Source: an uncultured Roseburia sp.
GTDB taxonomy: Bacteria; Bacillota; Clostridia; Lachnospirales; Lachnospiraceae
DNA: 64,000 nt
Assembly: GCA_944380515.1 (NCBI GenBank)
Contig: CALWHT010000028.1
Span: 1-64,000, forward strand
Reading direction: 5' to 3'
Every line of letters begins with the position of its first letter. The first letter of the stretch is position 1. The notes under the pieces were generated by a model that searched no databases, was not told the origin of the DNA, and was given only the letters and a program-made list of their open reading frames with translations. The position numbers and the translations under genes are program-made. This document shows positions 16,991 to 26,118 of this stretch, one piece after another.

Positions 16991-19900
16991 ATGAGCAGTG
17001 TAAAACGAGTCTATGTTGAAAAGAAACCCGCATTTGCCGTAAAGGCGAAGGAACTGCAATCTGAGATTTCGAGTTATCTTGGAATCAGCGGCGTGACAAA
17101 GGTGCGCGAGCTGGTTCGTTACGATATGGAAAATATTTCCGAGGAAACTTACCGCAAGGCGCTGGTAACGGTTTTTTCAGAGCCGCCGGTGGATGATATC
17201 TATGAGGAAACGTTTGATGTAAACGGAGCGCGGACCTTCTCCGTAGAGTTTTTGCCCGGGCAGTTTGACCAGAGGGCGGATTCCGCCGAGCAGTGCGTGA
17301 AGCTGTTAAATGAAAATGAGGAGCCTGTGATCCGCACGGCAGTTACCTATGCCATCGAGGGGGATATCAGCGAGGAGGAGTTTGCCGCGATTAAAAAGCA
17401 TTGTATCAATCCGGTGGATTCCCGTGAGACAGGCCTTGAAAAGCCCGAAACGTTGATACAGAGCTTTGAGGAGCCGGAGGATGTCAGAATTTTTGACAGC
17501 TTTATCGATATGCCGGAGACAGAGCTTAAGGCACTCTATGACTCGCTCAATCTGGCCATGACCTTCCGTGATTTTGTTCATATCCAGAATTATTTCAAAG
17601 GGGACGAGAAGCGCAACCCGTCCATGACGGAAATTCGCGTGCTTGACACCTATTGGTCCGATCATTGCCGCCATACGACCTTTTCTACGGAGTTAAAGGA
17701 GGTCTCCTTTGACGACGGCTATTACTGTGCGCCGATGAAGGCGTCCTATGAGGATTATCTGGAGACGCACAAGAAGCTTTATGCCGGACGGGACGATAAA
17801 TTCGTCTGCCTGATGGACATTGCGCTGATGGCGATGAAGCGCTTAAAGCAGGAGGGAAAATTAAACGACCAGGAAGAATCCGACGAGATAAATGCGTGCT
17901 CCATCGTGGTTCCGGTTGAGGTGGACGGCAAGACAGAGGAATGGCTTGTCAATTTTAAAAACGAGACGCATAACCATCCGACGGAAATCGAGCCGTTCGG
18001 AGGCGCGGCAACCTGCCTTGGCGGCGCGATTCGTGACCCGCTCTCGGGCCGTACCTATGTTTACCAGGCAATGCGCGTGACCGGGGCGGCGGATCCGACC
18101 GTATCGGTAAAAAACACGATTCCGGGAAAGCTTCCGCAGAAGAAGCTGGTGCGCGAGGCCGCTCACGGCTACAGCTCCTACGGAAATCAGATTGGGCTTG
18201 CGACCGGATATGTCAAGGAGGTTTATCACCCGAACTATGTGGCGAAGCGCATGGAAATCGGGGCGGTTATGGGCGCTGCGCCGAGACGCGCGGTGCAGAG
18301 GCTGACTTCCGACCCGGGTGATGTGATTATCTTGCTTGGCGGCCGTACAGGGCGTGACGGCATCGGCGGCGCCACCGGTTCCTCGAAAGCGCACAATACG
18401 CAGTCTACGGCAGTCTGCGGTGCGGAGGTACAGAAGGGAAATCCGCCGACGGAGCGCAAAATCCAGCGCCTGTTCCGCCGCGAGGAGGTTGCCCACATCA
18501 TCAAAAAGTGTAATGATTTCGGTGCGGGCGGCGTGTCCGTTGCGATTGGAGAGCTTGCCGACGGTCTGCGCGTACAGCTCGATAAGGTGCCGAAAAAATA
18601 TGCGGGACTGGACGGTACGGAGCTTGCCATTTCCGAATCCCAGGAGCGTATGGCGGTTGTCATCGCGCCGGAGGATGTAAATACCTTCCTTGGCTATGCG
18701 GCGGAGGAAAACTTAGAGGCGGTAGAGGTTGCGGTCGTGACGGAAGAGCCGAGACTGGTGCTGGAGTGGAGAGGAAAGGAAATTGTCAATATTTCCCGCG
18801 CTTTCTTAAATACCAACGGTGCGCATCAGGAGACGAATGTCGCGGTTGAAATGCCGAATCCGGATGAAAATTATCTGAACCGGATTTCCACGCCGAAGGT
18901 GGCGGAGGCGTTAAAGAACGGCGATGTCAAAGCGGCATGGCTTGCCGAGCTTGCGGACTTAAATGTCTGCTCCCAGAAAGGGCTTGTCGAAATGTTCGAC
19001 GGATCCATCGGCGCCGGCAGCGTATATATGCCGTTCGGCGGCAGATACCAGCTCACCGAGACGCAGTCGATGGTGGCAAAGCTTCCGGTGGCGGACGGGG
19101 ACTGTGACACCGTAACGATGATGGCATACGGCTTCGACCCGTATCTTTCGAGCTGGAGCCCGTATCACGGCGCTATTTACGCGGTACTGGAATCCTTATC
19201 CAGAATCGTTGCGGCAGGCGGAGATTATAAGAAGGTACGTTTCACCTTCCAGGAATACTTCCGCAGAATGAGCGGGGAGGCCAAGCGCTGGAGCCAGCCG
19301 TTTGCGGCTCTGCTCGGCGCCTATGACGCACAGATTGGCTTTGGCCTGCCGTCGATTGGCGGCAAGGACTCCATGTCCGGAACCTTCAATGACATTGATG
19401 TTCCTCCGACGCTGGTTTCCTTTGCTGTGGATATTGCAAGAGAAAAAGACATCATTACGCCGGAGTTAAAGCATACGGACAGTACCCTGTGGCTCTTTAC
19501 CGTCGAAAAGGACAAATATGACGTTCCTGTTTACGGGCAGGTTATGAAGCTTTACGATACGGTTCATGCGCTGATTGGAAGCGGAGCGGTTGTCTCTGCC
19601 TATGCGCTTGACGGAAAGGGACTTGCCGCTGCGCTCGGCAAGATGGCGTTCGGAAATCACATAGGCGTTACCGTGGAGGATGACGTTGCCGCGGAAACTC
19701 TGTTTGCGCCGGGCTTCGGCAATCTTATTGCGGAGATACCGGCAGGAAAAGAGGACGAGGTACGGGCAGCGTTTGCGGCGGCAGGACTTTCTGAGTATGC
19801 TTCTGCCGTGGGCGCGACAAACGGGGAGGAACAGTTTATTTGCGGCGGTATGAAGCTGTCCATGCAGGAAGCGCTTTCCGCTTGGACGGGTACCCTCGAA

Positions 19901-20794
19901 AAGGTATTCCCGACCAGGGCGACGGAGGAAAAGGAAACGCTTTCCACCGGTGTGTATACGGCAGAGAAGGTATATGTCTGCCGTCATAAGGTGGCAAGAC
20001 CTACCGTATTTATACCGGTATTTCCGGGAACGAACTGTGAATATGACAGCGCAAAGGCGTTTGCGCGCGCCGGGGCGGATACGGTGGTCAGAGTATTTAA
20101 AAACCGGAATGCGGAGGATATCCGCGAATCGGTAGACGAGTTTGTGAAGGCCATCGGGCAGGCACAGATGGTGATGTTCCCGGGCGGCTTTTCGGCGGGC
20201 GATGAGCCCGAGGGATCCGCAAAATTCTTTGCGACGGCGTTCCGCAACGAAAAGATGACGGAGGCTGTTATGAAGCTGTTAAATGAGAGGGACGGACTGG
20301 CGCTCGGTATCTGCAACGGTTTCCAGGCGCTGATTAAGCTCGGACTGGTTCCCTATGGGGAAATCCGCGCGCAGGAGGCCGATTCGCCGACGCTGACCTA
20401 TAATACCATCGGACGTCATATCAGCAAAATGGTATACACAAAGGTTGTGACGAATAAATCTCCGTGGCTGGCAGGCGCACAGCTCGGCAAGGTTTACTGC
20501 AATCCGGCTTCCCACGGCGAGGGGCGTTTCGTGGCTCCGAAGGAGTGGCTGGATAAGCTGTTTGCAAACGGACAGGTCGCGACACAGTATGTGGATGAAA
20601 ACGGCGTGCCGACAATGGATGAGGAATGGAATGTCAACGGTTCCTATTGCGCAGTCGAGGGTATCACAAGCCCGGACGGACGCGTATTGGGCAAGATGGC
20701 GCATTCCGAGCGCCGCGGCAGAAGCGTCGCGATGAACATTTACGGCGAGCAGGATATGAAAATCTTTGAATCAGGCGTGGCGTATTTTAAATAG
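16991..20794 (+). CDS. purL: Phosphoribosylformylglycinamidine synthase, single-chain type
   Basis: 1267 residues: the large, fused PurL that carries all parts on one chain, unlike the PurS-PurQ-PurL complex of Bacillus. It converts FGAR to FGAM with glutamine and ATP, step four of purine synthesis. The N-terminal PurS-like domain is followed by the two AIRS-type ATP-binding halves (LDTYWSDHCRHTTF, NHPTEIEPFGGAATCLGG, then a second copy with GLPSIGGKDSMSGTF), and a C-terminal class-I glutamine amidotransferase with the nucleophile in GICNGF and the His-Glu pair in SHGEGR. GGAGGAG precedes the ATG. It is alone, far from purC-purF-purB. Confidence 0.97.
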   Translation: MSSVKRVYVEKKPAFAVKAKELQSEISSYLGISGVTKVRELVRYDMENISEETYRKALVTVFSEPPVDDIYEETFDVNGARTFSVEFLPGQFDQRADSAEQCVKLLNENEEPVIRTAVTYAIEGDISEEEFAAIKKHCINPVDSRETGLEKPETLIQSFEEPEDVRIFDSFIDMPETELKALYDSLNLAMTFRDFVHIQNYFKGDEKRNPSMTEIRVLDTYWSDHCRHTTFSTELKEVSFDDGYYCAPMKASYEDYLETHKKLYAGRDDKFVCLMDIALMAMKRLKQEGKLNDQEESDEINACSIVVPVEVDGKTEEWLVNFKNETHNHPTEIEPFGGAATCLGGAIRDPLSGRTYVYQAMRVTGAADPTVSVKNTIPGKLPQKKLVREAAHGYSSYGNQIGLATGYVKEVYHPNYVAKRMEIGAVMGAAPRRAVQRLTSDPGDVIILLGGRTGRDGIGGATGSSKAHNTQSTAVCGAEVQKGNPPTERKIQRLFRREEVAHIIKKCNDFGAGGVSVAIGELADGLRVQLDKVPKKYAGLDGTELAISESQERMAVVIAPEDVNTFLGYAAEENLEAVEVAVVTEEPRLVLEWRGKEIVNISRAFLNTNGAHQETNVAVEMPNPDENYLNRISTPKVAEALKNGDVKAAWLAELADLNVCSQKGLVEMFDGSIGAGSVYMPFGGRYQLTETQSMVAKLPVADGDCDTVTMMAYGFDPYLSSWSPYHGAIYAVLESLSRIVAAGGDYKKVRFTFQEYFRRMSGEAKRWSQPFAALLGAYDAQIGFGLPSIGGKDSMSGTFNDIDVPPTLVSFAVDIAREKDIITPELKHTDSTLWLFTVEKDKYDVPVYGQVMKLYDTVHALIGSGAVVSAYALDGKGLAAALGKMAFGNHIGVTVEDDVAAETLFAPGFGNLIAEIPAGKEDEVRAAFAAAGLSEYASAVGATNGEEQFICGGMKLSMQEALSAWTGTLEKVFPTRATEEKETLSTGVYTAEKVYVCRHKVARPTVFIPVFPGTNCEYDSAKAFARAGADTVVRVFKNRNAEDIRESVDEFVKAIGQAQMVMFPGGFSAGDEPEGSAKFFATAFRNEKMTEAVMKLLNERDGLALGICNGFQALIKLGLVPYGEIRAQEADSPTLTYNTIGRHISKMVYTKVVTNKSPWLAGAQLGKVYCNPASHGEGRFVAPKEWLDKLFANGQVATQYVDENGVPTMDEEWNVNGSYCAVEGITSPDGRVLGKMAHSERRGRSVAMNIYGEQDMKIFESGVAYFK

Positions 20795-20802
20795 GCGTCA
20801 AA

Positions 20803-20851
20803 AAGGCCTTGTAGAGAGGGAACAAACCCTATCTATGAGGTCTTTTTTATT
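20803..20851 (+). terminator. Intrinsic terminator after purL
   Basis: Long imperfect stem (AAGGCCTTGTAGAGAGGG with CCCTATCTATGAGGTCTT, G-U pairs and a few mismatches) followed by a T-rich run at 20842-20851. Confidence 0.8.
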
Positions 20852-20863
20852 TAGCTAAAACCA

Positions 20864-20892
20864 TTGATAAAATCGAACGAAATGAGTATAAT
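20864..20892 (+). promoter_or_regulatory. Toxin-antitoxin promoter
   Basis: TTGATA (20864-20869), 17-bp spacer, TATAAT (20887-20892), 28 bp before the antitoxin start. Confidence 0.75.
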
Positions 20893-20920
20893 AATAGTAC
20901 AAAAGAAAGGAAGTGGTGAT

Positions 20921-21136
20921 ATGTCAATTACAGCAACAGAGCTAAAAAATAATCTCGGAAAATACCTGCTGTTATCAGCAACAGAAGATATTTTTATTAC
21001 AAAAAATGGGAAAATAGTTGCAAAGCTGACAAATCCATATCAGGACAGGGTGGAGACAGCGAAGTCTTTGTTTGGCATTTTGCCTGAGGAAGCAGATCTG
21101 GAAGAAGCAAGAGCAGAGAGGCTTGGTGCAAAGTAA
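20921..21136 (+). CDS. Phd/YefM-type antitoxin
   Basis: 71 residues from the ATG at 20921 (AGGAAGTGG upstream). The N-terminal half (SITATELKNNLGKYLLLSATEDIFITKNGKIVAKLTNP) is the Phd/YefM DNA-binding fold; the C-terminal acidic tail (about 45-71) is the usual toxin-binding segment. The stop codon is directly followed by the toxin ATG, so translation is coupled. Such proteins repress their own promoter and block the toxin. Base composition is more AT-rich than the neighbouring purL, in keeping with an acquired cassette. Confidence 0.88.
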   Translation: MSITATELKNNLGKYLLLSATEDIFITKNGKIVAKLTNPYQDRVETAKSLFGILPEEADLEEARAERLGAK

Positions 21137-21556
21137 ATGAAAATACTGATAGATACTAATGTAGTAATTGATGCATTGACTTCAAGGGAGCCTTGGAGCG
21201 AAAGTGCAGAAAAAATATTTCTTATGGCTGCTAACCACATCGTAGATATGTACATTACTGCAAGCTCTGCTACTGATATTTACTATCTTGTGAGAAAATA
21301 TCTGCACAGCACAGAAAAGGCAAAGCAAATCATGGGAAAGCTGTATTCGCTGACTGGAGTGTTGGAGGTGACAGGAACTGACTGCATGGAAGCCCTCGCC
21401 TCCCCTGTTCATGATTATGAGGATGCTGTCCTGGAAAAAGTGGCATCAAGGAAAGAGATGGACTATATTGTTACCCGCAATATAAAGGACTATCAGGAAG
21501 GATATACAAAAGCTATGCTGCCTGATGATTTTGTAAAAATGGCAGAACAAGAGTAA
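21137..21556 (+). CDS. PIN-domain toxin (VapC-like ribonuclease)
   Basis: 139 residues of the PIN fold: MKILIDTNVVIDAL gives the first catalytic Asp (residue 6), an acidic residue follows mid-chain near VHDYEDAV, and DYIVTRNIKDY is the usual fourth block. VapC-type toxins cut specific RNAs, commonly tRNA or rRNA, when freed from the antitoxin. It starts on the base after the antitoxin stop with no gap. PIN toxins usually pair with AbrB or RHH antitoxins; pairing with Phd/YefM is also common. The cell target is not predictable from sequence. Confidence 0.88.
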   Translation: MKILIDTNVVIDALTSREPWSESAEKIFLMAANHIVDMYITASSATDIYYLVRKYLHSTEKAKQIMGKLYSLTGVLEVTGTDCMEALASPVHDYEDAVLEKVASRKEMDYIVTRNIKDYQEGYTKAMLPDDFVKMAEQE

Positions 21557-21585
21557 AACTGATAGAACCCCCTTAAAAAGAAAAC

Positions 21586-22389
21586 TCACTCCAGACGGAT
21601 AAATTCCGGTTTCCGATTCCGGAAGACTGTATAATAGGAAAATCCCGCAGCTTTTAAAATCGGCGGTACCTTTTCAAAATCATAGGCGATGTGCTCCGGT
21701 TTGTGCGCGTCCGCACCGATGGTGATAATCTCACCGCCGAGCACGCGGTAGCGCGCAATCACCTCTTCGGTCGGATTTGGGTGCCCGAGTCCGTACTTAA
21801 AGCCTCCGGTGTTGATTTCAATGCCTTTTCCCTTTGCAATGAGAAGCTTTAAAATTTCGTCAATGACCTCCGCATATTTTTCATAGGTATAGTATGCATT
21901 TTGATTCGGGCCATAGCGAACGACATAATCGATGTGACCGTATACGTCAAAACCGTCAAAGGCTCTGATATTTTCCAGAATTGATTCAAAATATTCGAGA
22001 AAGCCTTCTTCCTCCGTGCGTCCTTCCCAATATGGAGAGTAATAGGGGTCGAGACCGTGCACCACATGGGAGGAGCCGATGACAAAGTCAAAGGGATACT
22101 GCTTTAAAATATCATCATGGACAGCGGCCAGATGGGGCTGAAGCCCAAGCTCTATGCCGAGGCGGACGGGAAGGCTGCCGTCATACTTTTCGCTCAGCGC
22201 ATGTACGGAAGCCGTGTAATTGGGCAAATCCAGAAGGAAGGCTTCCGGTTCTTCCGGATAATCAATATCGAGGTGATCGGTAAAACAGATTCCGTCCAGA
22301 TTTTTTTGGATGGCAGCGGAAATCATATCCTCCTGGGGCGACTGGCTGTCGCCGGAAAATTGGCTGTGCATATGCGTATCCCACAACAT
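21586..22389 (-). CDS. hisJ: PHP-family histidinol-phosphatase
   Basis: 267 residues. The metal-binding PHP motifs are clear: DTHMHSQFSGD (His6, His8), FTDHLD near 36, GIELGLQ near 78, the SSHVVHG block, and the late GADAH. The HisJ class hydrolyses L-histidinol phosphate in histidine synthesis in Bacillus and clostridia. GGAGG lies before the ATG at 22389. No other his gene is adjacent; a hisA lies 20 kb away. Some PHP phosphatases of this size act on other phosphoesters, so the substrate is probable, not certain. Confidence 0.85.
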   Translation of the reverse strand: MLWDTHMHSQFSGDSQSPQEDMISAAIQKNLDGICFTDHLDIDYPEEPEAFLLDLPNYTASVHALSEKYDGSLPVRLGIELGLQPHLAAVHDDILKQYPFDFVIGSSHVVHGLDPYYSPYWEGRTEEEGFLEYFESILENIRAFDGFDVYGHIDYVVRYGPNQNAYYTYEKYAEVIDEILKLLIAKGKGIEINTGGFKYGLGHPNPTEEVIARYRVLGGEIITIGADAHKPEHIAYDFEKVPPILKAAGFSYYTVFRNRKPEFIRLE

Positions 22390-22535
22390 AAAGGTACCTC
22401 CGGTGTAAAATTATCGTAAAAGCGGGAAAGAATCCTTAAGTTCATTCAGAGACAGTATAGCGCATTTTTTTATAGAAGAAAAGAAGCCATCTGGTGAAAA
22501 TTTTAACGAACAAGGAATAAAGTAGAGAAAAAGGC

Positions 22536-22564
22536 TTGAACTTTCCAAAAAAATTGGGTAAAAT
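22536..22564 (+). promoter_or_regulatory. gapA promoter
   Basis: TTGAAC (22536-22541), 17-bp spacer, TAAAAT (22559-22564). Confidence 0.65.
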
Positions 22565-22630
22565 AAAGAAAGCTTGGGACAGGTTCCCACGACAAGTTAT
22601 CACATTTATCAATTCTAGGAGGAATTAAAA

Positions 22631-23647
22631 ATGGCAGTAAGAGTAGCAATCAATGGTTTCGGCCGTATTGGCCGTCTCGCTTTCAGACAGATGTTTGGGG
22701 CAGAAGGATACGAAGTAGTAGCAATCAACGATTTAACAAGCCCGAAGATGCTGGCACACTTGTTAAAATATGACTCATCTCAGGGAAAATACGAGCATGC
22801 TGACGAAGTATCTTCTACCGAGGATTCCATTATTGTTTGCGGAAAAGAGATTAAAATCTATGCATTTCCGGATGCAAACAACTGCCCGTGGGGAGAGTTA
22901 AAAGTAGACGTTGTATTAGAGTGCTCCGGCTTCTATACCAGCAAAGAGAAAGCACAGGCGCATATCAATGCGGGCGCCAGAAAAGTTGTTATCTCTGCTC
23001 CAGCAGGAAATGACCTTCCTACTATCGTATACAATACCAACCACGAGACCTTAAAGGCTTCTGATACTATCATTTCAGCAGCTTCCTGTACGACAAACTG
23101 CCTGGCTCCGATGGCAGACGCGTTAAATAAATACGCACCGATTCAGTCCGGTATCATGGTAACCATCCATGCTTACACCGGCGATCAGATGACACTTGAC
23201 GGACCGCAGAGAAAAGGTGATTTAAGAAGATCCCGTGCGGCGGCAGTCAACATCGTTCCGAACTCTACCGGTGCTGCAAAGGCAATCGGTCTTGTTATTC
23301 CGGAGTTAAACGGAAAGTTAATCGGTTCCGCACAGCGTGTGCCGACCCCGACAGGTTCTACCACCATCCTGACAGCAGTTGTTAAGAAAGAGGGCGTTAC
23401 CAAAGAGGGAATCAACGCAGCTATGAAAGCAGCAGCAAACGAGTCCTTCGGATACAATGAGGACGAAATCGTATCCTCCGATATCATCGGTATGAAGTAC
23501 GGCTCCTTATTCGATGCTACACAGACGATGGTAAATCAGATTTCCGATGACCAGTATGAGGTTCAGGTTGTTTCCTGGTATGACAACGAGAACTCCTACA
23601 CCTCTCAGATGGTTCGTACCATCAAGTACTTCAGCGAGCTTGCTTAA
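22631..23647 (+). CDS. gapA: Glyceraldehyde-3-phosphate dehydrogenase, type I
   Basis: 338 residues, normal for the family. NAD-binding GFGRIGR is at residues 9-15 and AINDL ends the second strand with an Asp, favouring NAD. The catalytic Cys153 sits in SAASCTTNC. The enzyme oxidises glyceraldehyde-3-phosphate to 1,3-bisphosphoglycerate. An AGGAGG site stands 8 nt before the start. It heads the lower-glycolysis block gapA-pgk-tpiA-...-gpmI. A strong hairpin directly after it may reduce or process the transcript, giving more gapA than pgk message. Confidence 0.98.
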   Translation: MAVRVAINGFGRIGRLAFRQMFGAEGYEVVAINDLTSPKMLAHLLKYDSSQGKYEHADEVSSTEDSIIVCGKEIKIYAFPDANNCPWGELKVDVVLECSGFYTSKEKAQAHINAGARKVVISAPAGNDLPTIVYNTNHETLKASDTIISAASCTTNCLAPMADALNKYAPIQSGIMVTIHAYTGDQMTLDGPQRKGDLRRSRAAAVNIVPNSTGAAKAIGLVIPELNGKLIGSAQRVPTPTGSTTILTAVVKKEGVTKEGINAAMKAAANESFGYNEDEIVSSDIIGMKYGSLFDATQTMVNQISDDQYEVQVVSWYDNENSYTSQMVRTIKYFSELA

Positions 23648-23682
23648 TCAAAAAAAGCCCGCGGTGTGCATATGTGACTTTT

Positions 23683-23715
23683 ACAGGTCCGGTCCTATTG
23701 GACCGGACCTGTTTT
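23683..23715 (+). terminator. Perfect hairpin between gapA and pgk (terminator or processing site)
   Basis: 13-bp perfect stem (23683-23695 with 23700-23712), 4-nt loop, only three to four T's. It may act as a partial terminator or as a 3'-stabilising stem for gapA mRNA. Confidence 0.75.
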
Positions 23716-23761
23716 GCAATAAGCGCGTGAATGCGCAATAAGAAAAAGGAGGACATTATTT

Positions 23762-24985
23762 ATGTCATTAAACAAAAAGTCAGTAGATGATATTAACGTA
23801 AAGGGAAGAAGAGTGCTTGTTCGCTGTGATTTTAACGTTCCGTTAAAAGAGGGCGTAATTACGGACGAAACACGTATTGTTGCGGCGCTTCCGACCATTC
23901 AGAAATTAATGAATGACGGCGGAAAGGTAATTCTCTGCTCCCATCTCGGAAAAGTTAAGAACGGTCCGAATGAGGGCGAGTCGCTTGCTCCGGTGGCAAA
24001 GAGACTTTCCGAGAAGCTCGGCAAGGAAGTGACCTTCGTATCCGATTACCACGTAACGGGAGAGGAAGCAACGAAGGCGGTTGAAGCCATGAAGGAAGGG
24101 GATGTTGTATTATTACAGAATACCCGTTTCCGCGGCGCTGAGGAGACAAAGAACGGTGAGGAGTTCAGCAAGGAGCTGGCTGATTTGGCGGATGACTACG
24201 TATGCGACGCATTCGGTTCTTCCCACAGAGCGCATGCTTCCGTTGCGGGTGTTACCAAATATATTACGGCAAAAGGCGGATCTAACGTTGTCGGCTACTT
24301 AATGCAGAAAGAAATCGACTTCCTCGGCAATGCGGTTGAGAACCCGGTGCGTCCGTTTGTTGCGATTCTGGGCGGTGCTAAGGTTGCTGACAAATTAAAC
24401 GTAATTTCTAATTTGCTGGAGAAGTGCGATACATTAATTATCGGCGGCGGTATGGCATATACTTTCTTAAAGGCGCAGGGCTATGAGATTGGAAAATCCC
24501 TGGTAGACGATACCAAGCTTGATTACTGCAAGGAAATGATGGAGAAAGCGGAGAAGCTCGGCAAAAAGCTTCTGCTTCCGGTGGATTCCGTAACGATTAC
24601 CGATTTCCCGAACCCGATTGACGCTCCGGTAGAGATTGAGACCTACGATGTTGCTAATATGCCGGCAGACAGAGAGGGCTGTGACATTGGACCGAAGACG
24701 GCAGCGATGTATGCCGAGGCTGTTAAGACCGCGAAAACCGTTGTCTGGAACGGACCGATGGGTGTGTTCGAGAACCCGATCCTTGCAAAAGGTACGATTG
24801 CAGTGGCACAGGCATTGGCAGACACGGATGCTACCACCATCATCGGCGGCGGTGACTCCGCAGCAGCAGTCAACCAGCTTGGCTTTGCAGACAAGATGAG
24901 CCATATTTCCACCGGCGGCGGTGCATCCCTCGAATTCTTAGAGGGCAAGGAACTCCCCGGCGTTATGGCAGCAGACGACAAATAA
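23762..24985 (+). CDS. pgk: Phosphoglycerate kinase
   Basis: 407 residues. The substrate-binding RCDFNVPL motif is near residue 21, LCSHLGK near 60, and the nucleotide-binding GGGDSAAAV near residue 365. It makes ATP from 1,3-bisphosphoglycerate. AGGAGG precedes the ATG. The last ten codons lie within a 63-bp tandem repeat and a perfect 15-bp inverted repeat, so the end of the gene shares sequence with the structured gap that follows. Confidence 0.98.
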   Translation: MSLNKKSVDDINVKGRRVLVRCDFNVPLKEGVITDETRIVAALPTIQKLMNDGGKVILCSHLGKVKNGPNEGESLAPVAKRLSEKLGKEVTFVSDYHVTGEEATKAVEAMKEGDVVLLQNTRFRGAEETKNGEEFSKELADLADDYVCDAFGSSHRAHASVAGVTKYITAKGGSNVVGYLMQKEIDFLGNAVENPVRPFVAILGGAKVADKLNVISNLLEKCDTLIIGGGMAYTFLKAQGYEIGKSLVDDTKLDYCKEMMEKAEKLGKKLLLPVDSVTITDFPNPIDAPVEIETYDVANMPADREGCDIGPKTAAMYAEAVKTAKTVVWNGPMGVFENPILAKGTIAVAQALADTDATTIIGGGDSAAAVNQLGFADKMSHISTGGGASLEFLEGKELPGVMAADDK

Positions 24986-25020
24986 GAACTGCCGGAACAA
25001 AAACTTGCTGCCATAACGCC
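24959..25020. repeat. Perfect 15-bp inverted repeat spanning the pgk stop codon
   Basis: GGCGTTATGGCAGCA (24959-24973) pairs with TGCTGCCATAACGCC (25006-25020) across a 32-nt loop that holds the stop codon. Confidence 0.85.
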
Positions 25021-25117
25021 GTAGTTATCGGCAGCAGACGACAAATAAGAACTGCCAGAACAAGAACCTGCTGCCAGAACGCCGTAGTTATTGGCAGCAG
25101 ATGATAAATAGTCGCGA
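24967..25117. repeat. 63-bp tandem repeat, about 2.4 copies, overlapping the 3' end of pgk
   Basis: GGCAGCAGACGACAAATAA starts at 24967 and recurs at 25030 and, with small changes, at 25093: an exact 63-bp period. The first copy contains the pgk stop codon. The repeats do not code further on the + strand, since each carries the stop. Confidence 0.9.
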
Positions 25118-25283
25118 ATAAGCGGAGCGAGAAGGCAGAAAACTCCGAAAACACCGTGCTTGTATGGAGGTGTCGGAGGGTTTCTGCCTTTGAGGGCGCA
25201 ACGCGCACGAGAAAACAGGAAGTGTTTTCGAGCTCCGCATTTGATGCGGCAGACAATTATAAAACGGGAAAGAGGATAAGAAC
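25118..25283 (+). other. Structured leader between pgk and tpiA
   Basis: A long imperfect hairpin (GGCAGAAAACTCCGAAAACACC with GGTGTCGGAGGGTTTCTGCC in RNA terms, about 25133-25189) is followed by a second small hairpin (GAAAACA / TGTTTTC, about 25211-25229). No coding frame was seen. It may set the relative amounts of pgk and tpiA message. Confidence 0.55.
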
Positions 25284-26033
25284 ATGGCAAGAAAGAAAAT
25301 CGTAGCCGGCAACTGGAAGATGAACATGACTCCGAGCGAGGCTGTAAAATTAGTAGAAGAATTAAAGCCGCTGGTGGTGAGTGACGATGTAGAAGTTGTT
25401 TACTGCGTGCCGGCGATTGATATCGTTCCGGTTGTAGAGGCCGTAAAGGGAACGAATGTGGCGGTTGGCGCCGAGAATATGTACTATGAGGAAAAGGGTG
25501 CGTACACCGGAGAGATTTCACCGGAGATGCTGGTGGATGCCGGCGTAAAATACGTGATTATCGGACATTCCGAGAGACGTGACTACTTCAAAGAGTGTGA
25601 CTGCATGCTCAATAAGAAGGTAAAGAAAGCCTTAGAGCACGGCTTGACACCGATTCTCTGCTGCGGGGAGACCTTAGAGCAGAGAGAGATGGGAATTACG
25701 CTCGACTGGATCCGCATGCAGATTAAGTCCGATCTGGTGGGCGTGACCGCAGAGCAGGCGGCTTCCATGGTAATTGCATACGAGCCCATCTGGGCTATCG
25801 GAACCGGAAAAACGGCGACGACGGAGCAGGCGGAGGAGGTATGTAAGGCAATCCGCGAGTGTATTGCGGAAATTTACGATACCGATACGGCTGAAAAAAT
25901 CCGTATTCAGTACGGCGGTTCTGTGAACGCCGGCAACGCGGCGGAGCTTTTCGCACAGCCTGATATCGACGGCGGGCTGGTTGGCGGCGCTTCCTTAAAG
26001 GCAGATTTCGGTAAAATCGTCAACTACAAATAA
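25284..26033 (+). CDS. tpiA: Triosephosphate isomerase
   Basis: 249 residues, TIM barrel. Substrate Lys in GNWKMN (residues 9-14), catalytic His in IIGHSERR (near 95), catalytic Glu in [12 protein letters not shown] (near 167) and the phosphate-binding GGSVNAGN all present. It interconverts dihydroxyacetone phosphate and glyceraldehyde-3-phosphate. AAGAGG precedes the start. Confidence 0.98.
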   Translation: MARKKIVAGNWKMNMTPSEAVKLVEELKPLVVSDDVEVVYCVPAIDIVPVVEAVKGTNVAVGAENMYYEEKGAYTGEISPEMLVDAGVKYVIIGHSERRDYFKECDCMLNKKVKKALEHGLTPILCCGETLEQREMGITLDWIRMQIKSDLVGVTAEQAASMVIAYEPIWAIGTGKTATTEQAEEVCKAIRECIAEIYDTDTAEKIRIQYGGSVNAGNAAELFAQPDIDGGLVGGASLKADFGKIVNYK

Positions 26034-26056
26034 TGCTTCCAGGCTGGATGACAGAT

Positions 26057-26104
26057 AAAAGGGGGTTCTTTCTGAGCGGAGCTGCGGATAGAATTCCCTT
26101 TTAT
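26057..26104 (+). terminator. Probable terminator after tpiA
   Basis: Imperfect stem (AAAAGGGGGTTCT with AGAATTCCCTTTT) around an ~18-nt loop, followed by TTTTATT. It would split the glycolysis block and place the next gene under its own control. Confidence 0.55.
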
Positions 26105-26118
26105 TCATGGTATAGGAT

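Noticed and set aside
24967-25117. CRISPR-like repeat array
   Set aside because: The units are directly adjacent with no variable spacers and only about 2.4 copies, so it is a plain tandem repeat.
24643-25521. Long minus-strand open frame with a 21-residue repeat ([14 protein letters not shown])
   Set aside because: The repeat is the reverse reading of the 63-bp tandem repeat and of pgk and tpiA; no ribosome site or promoter supports it.
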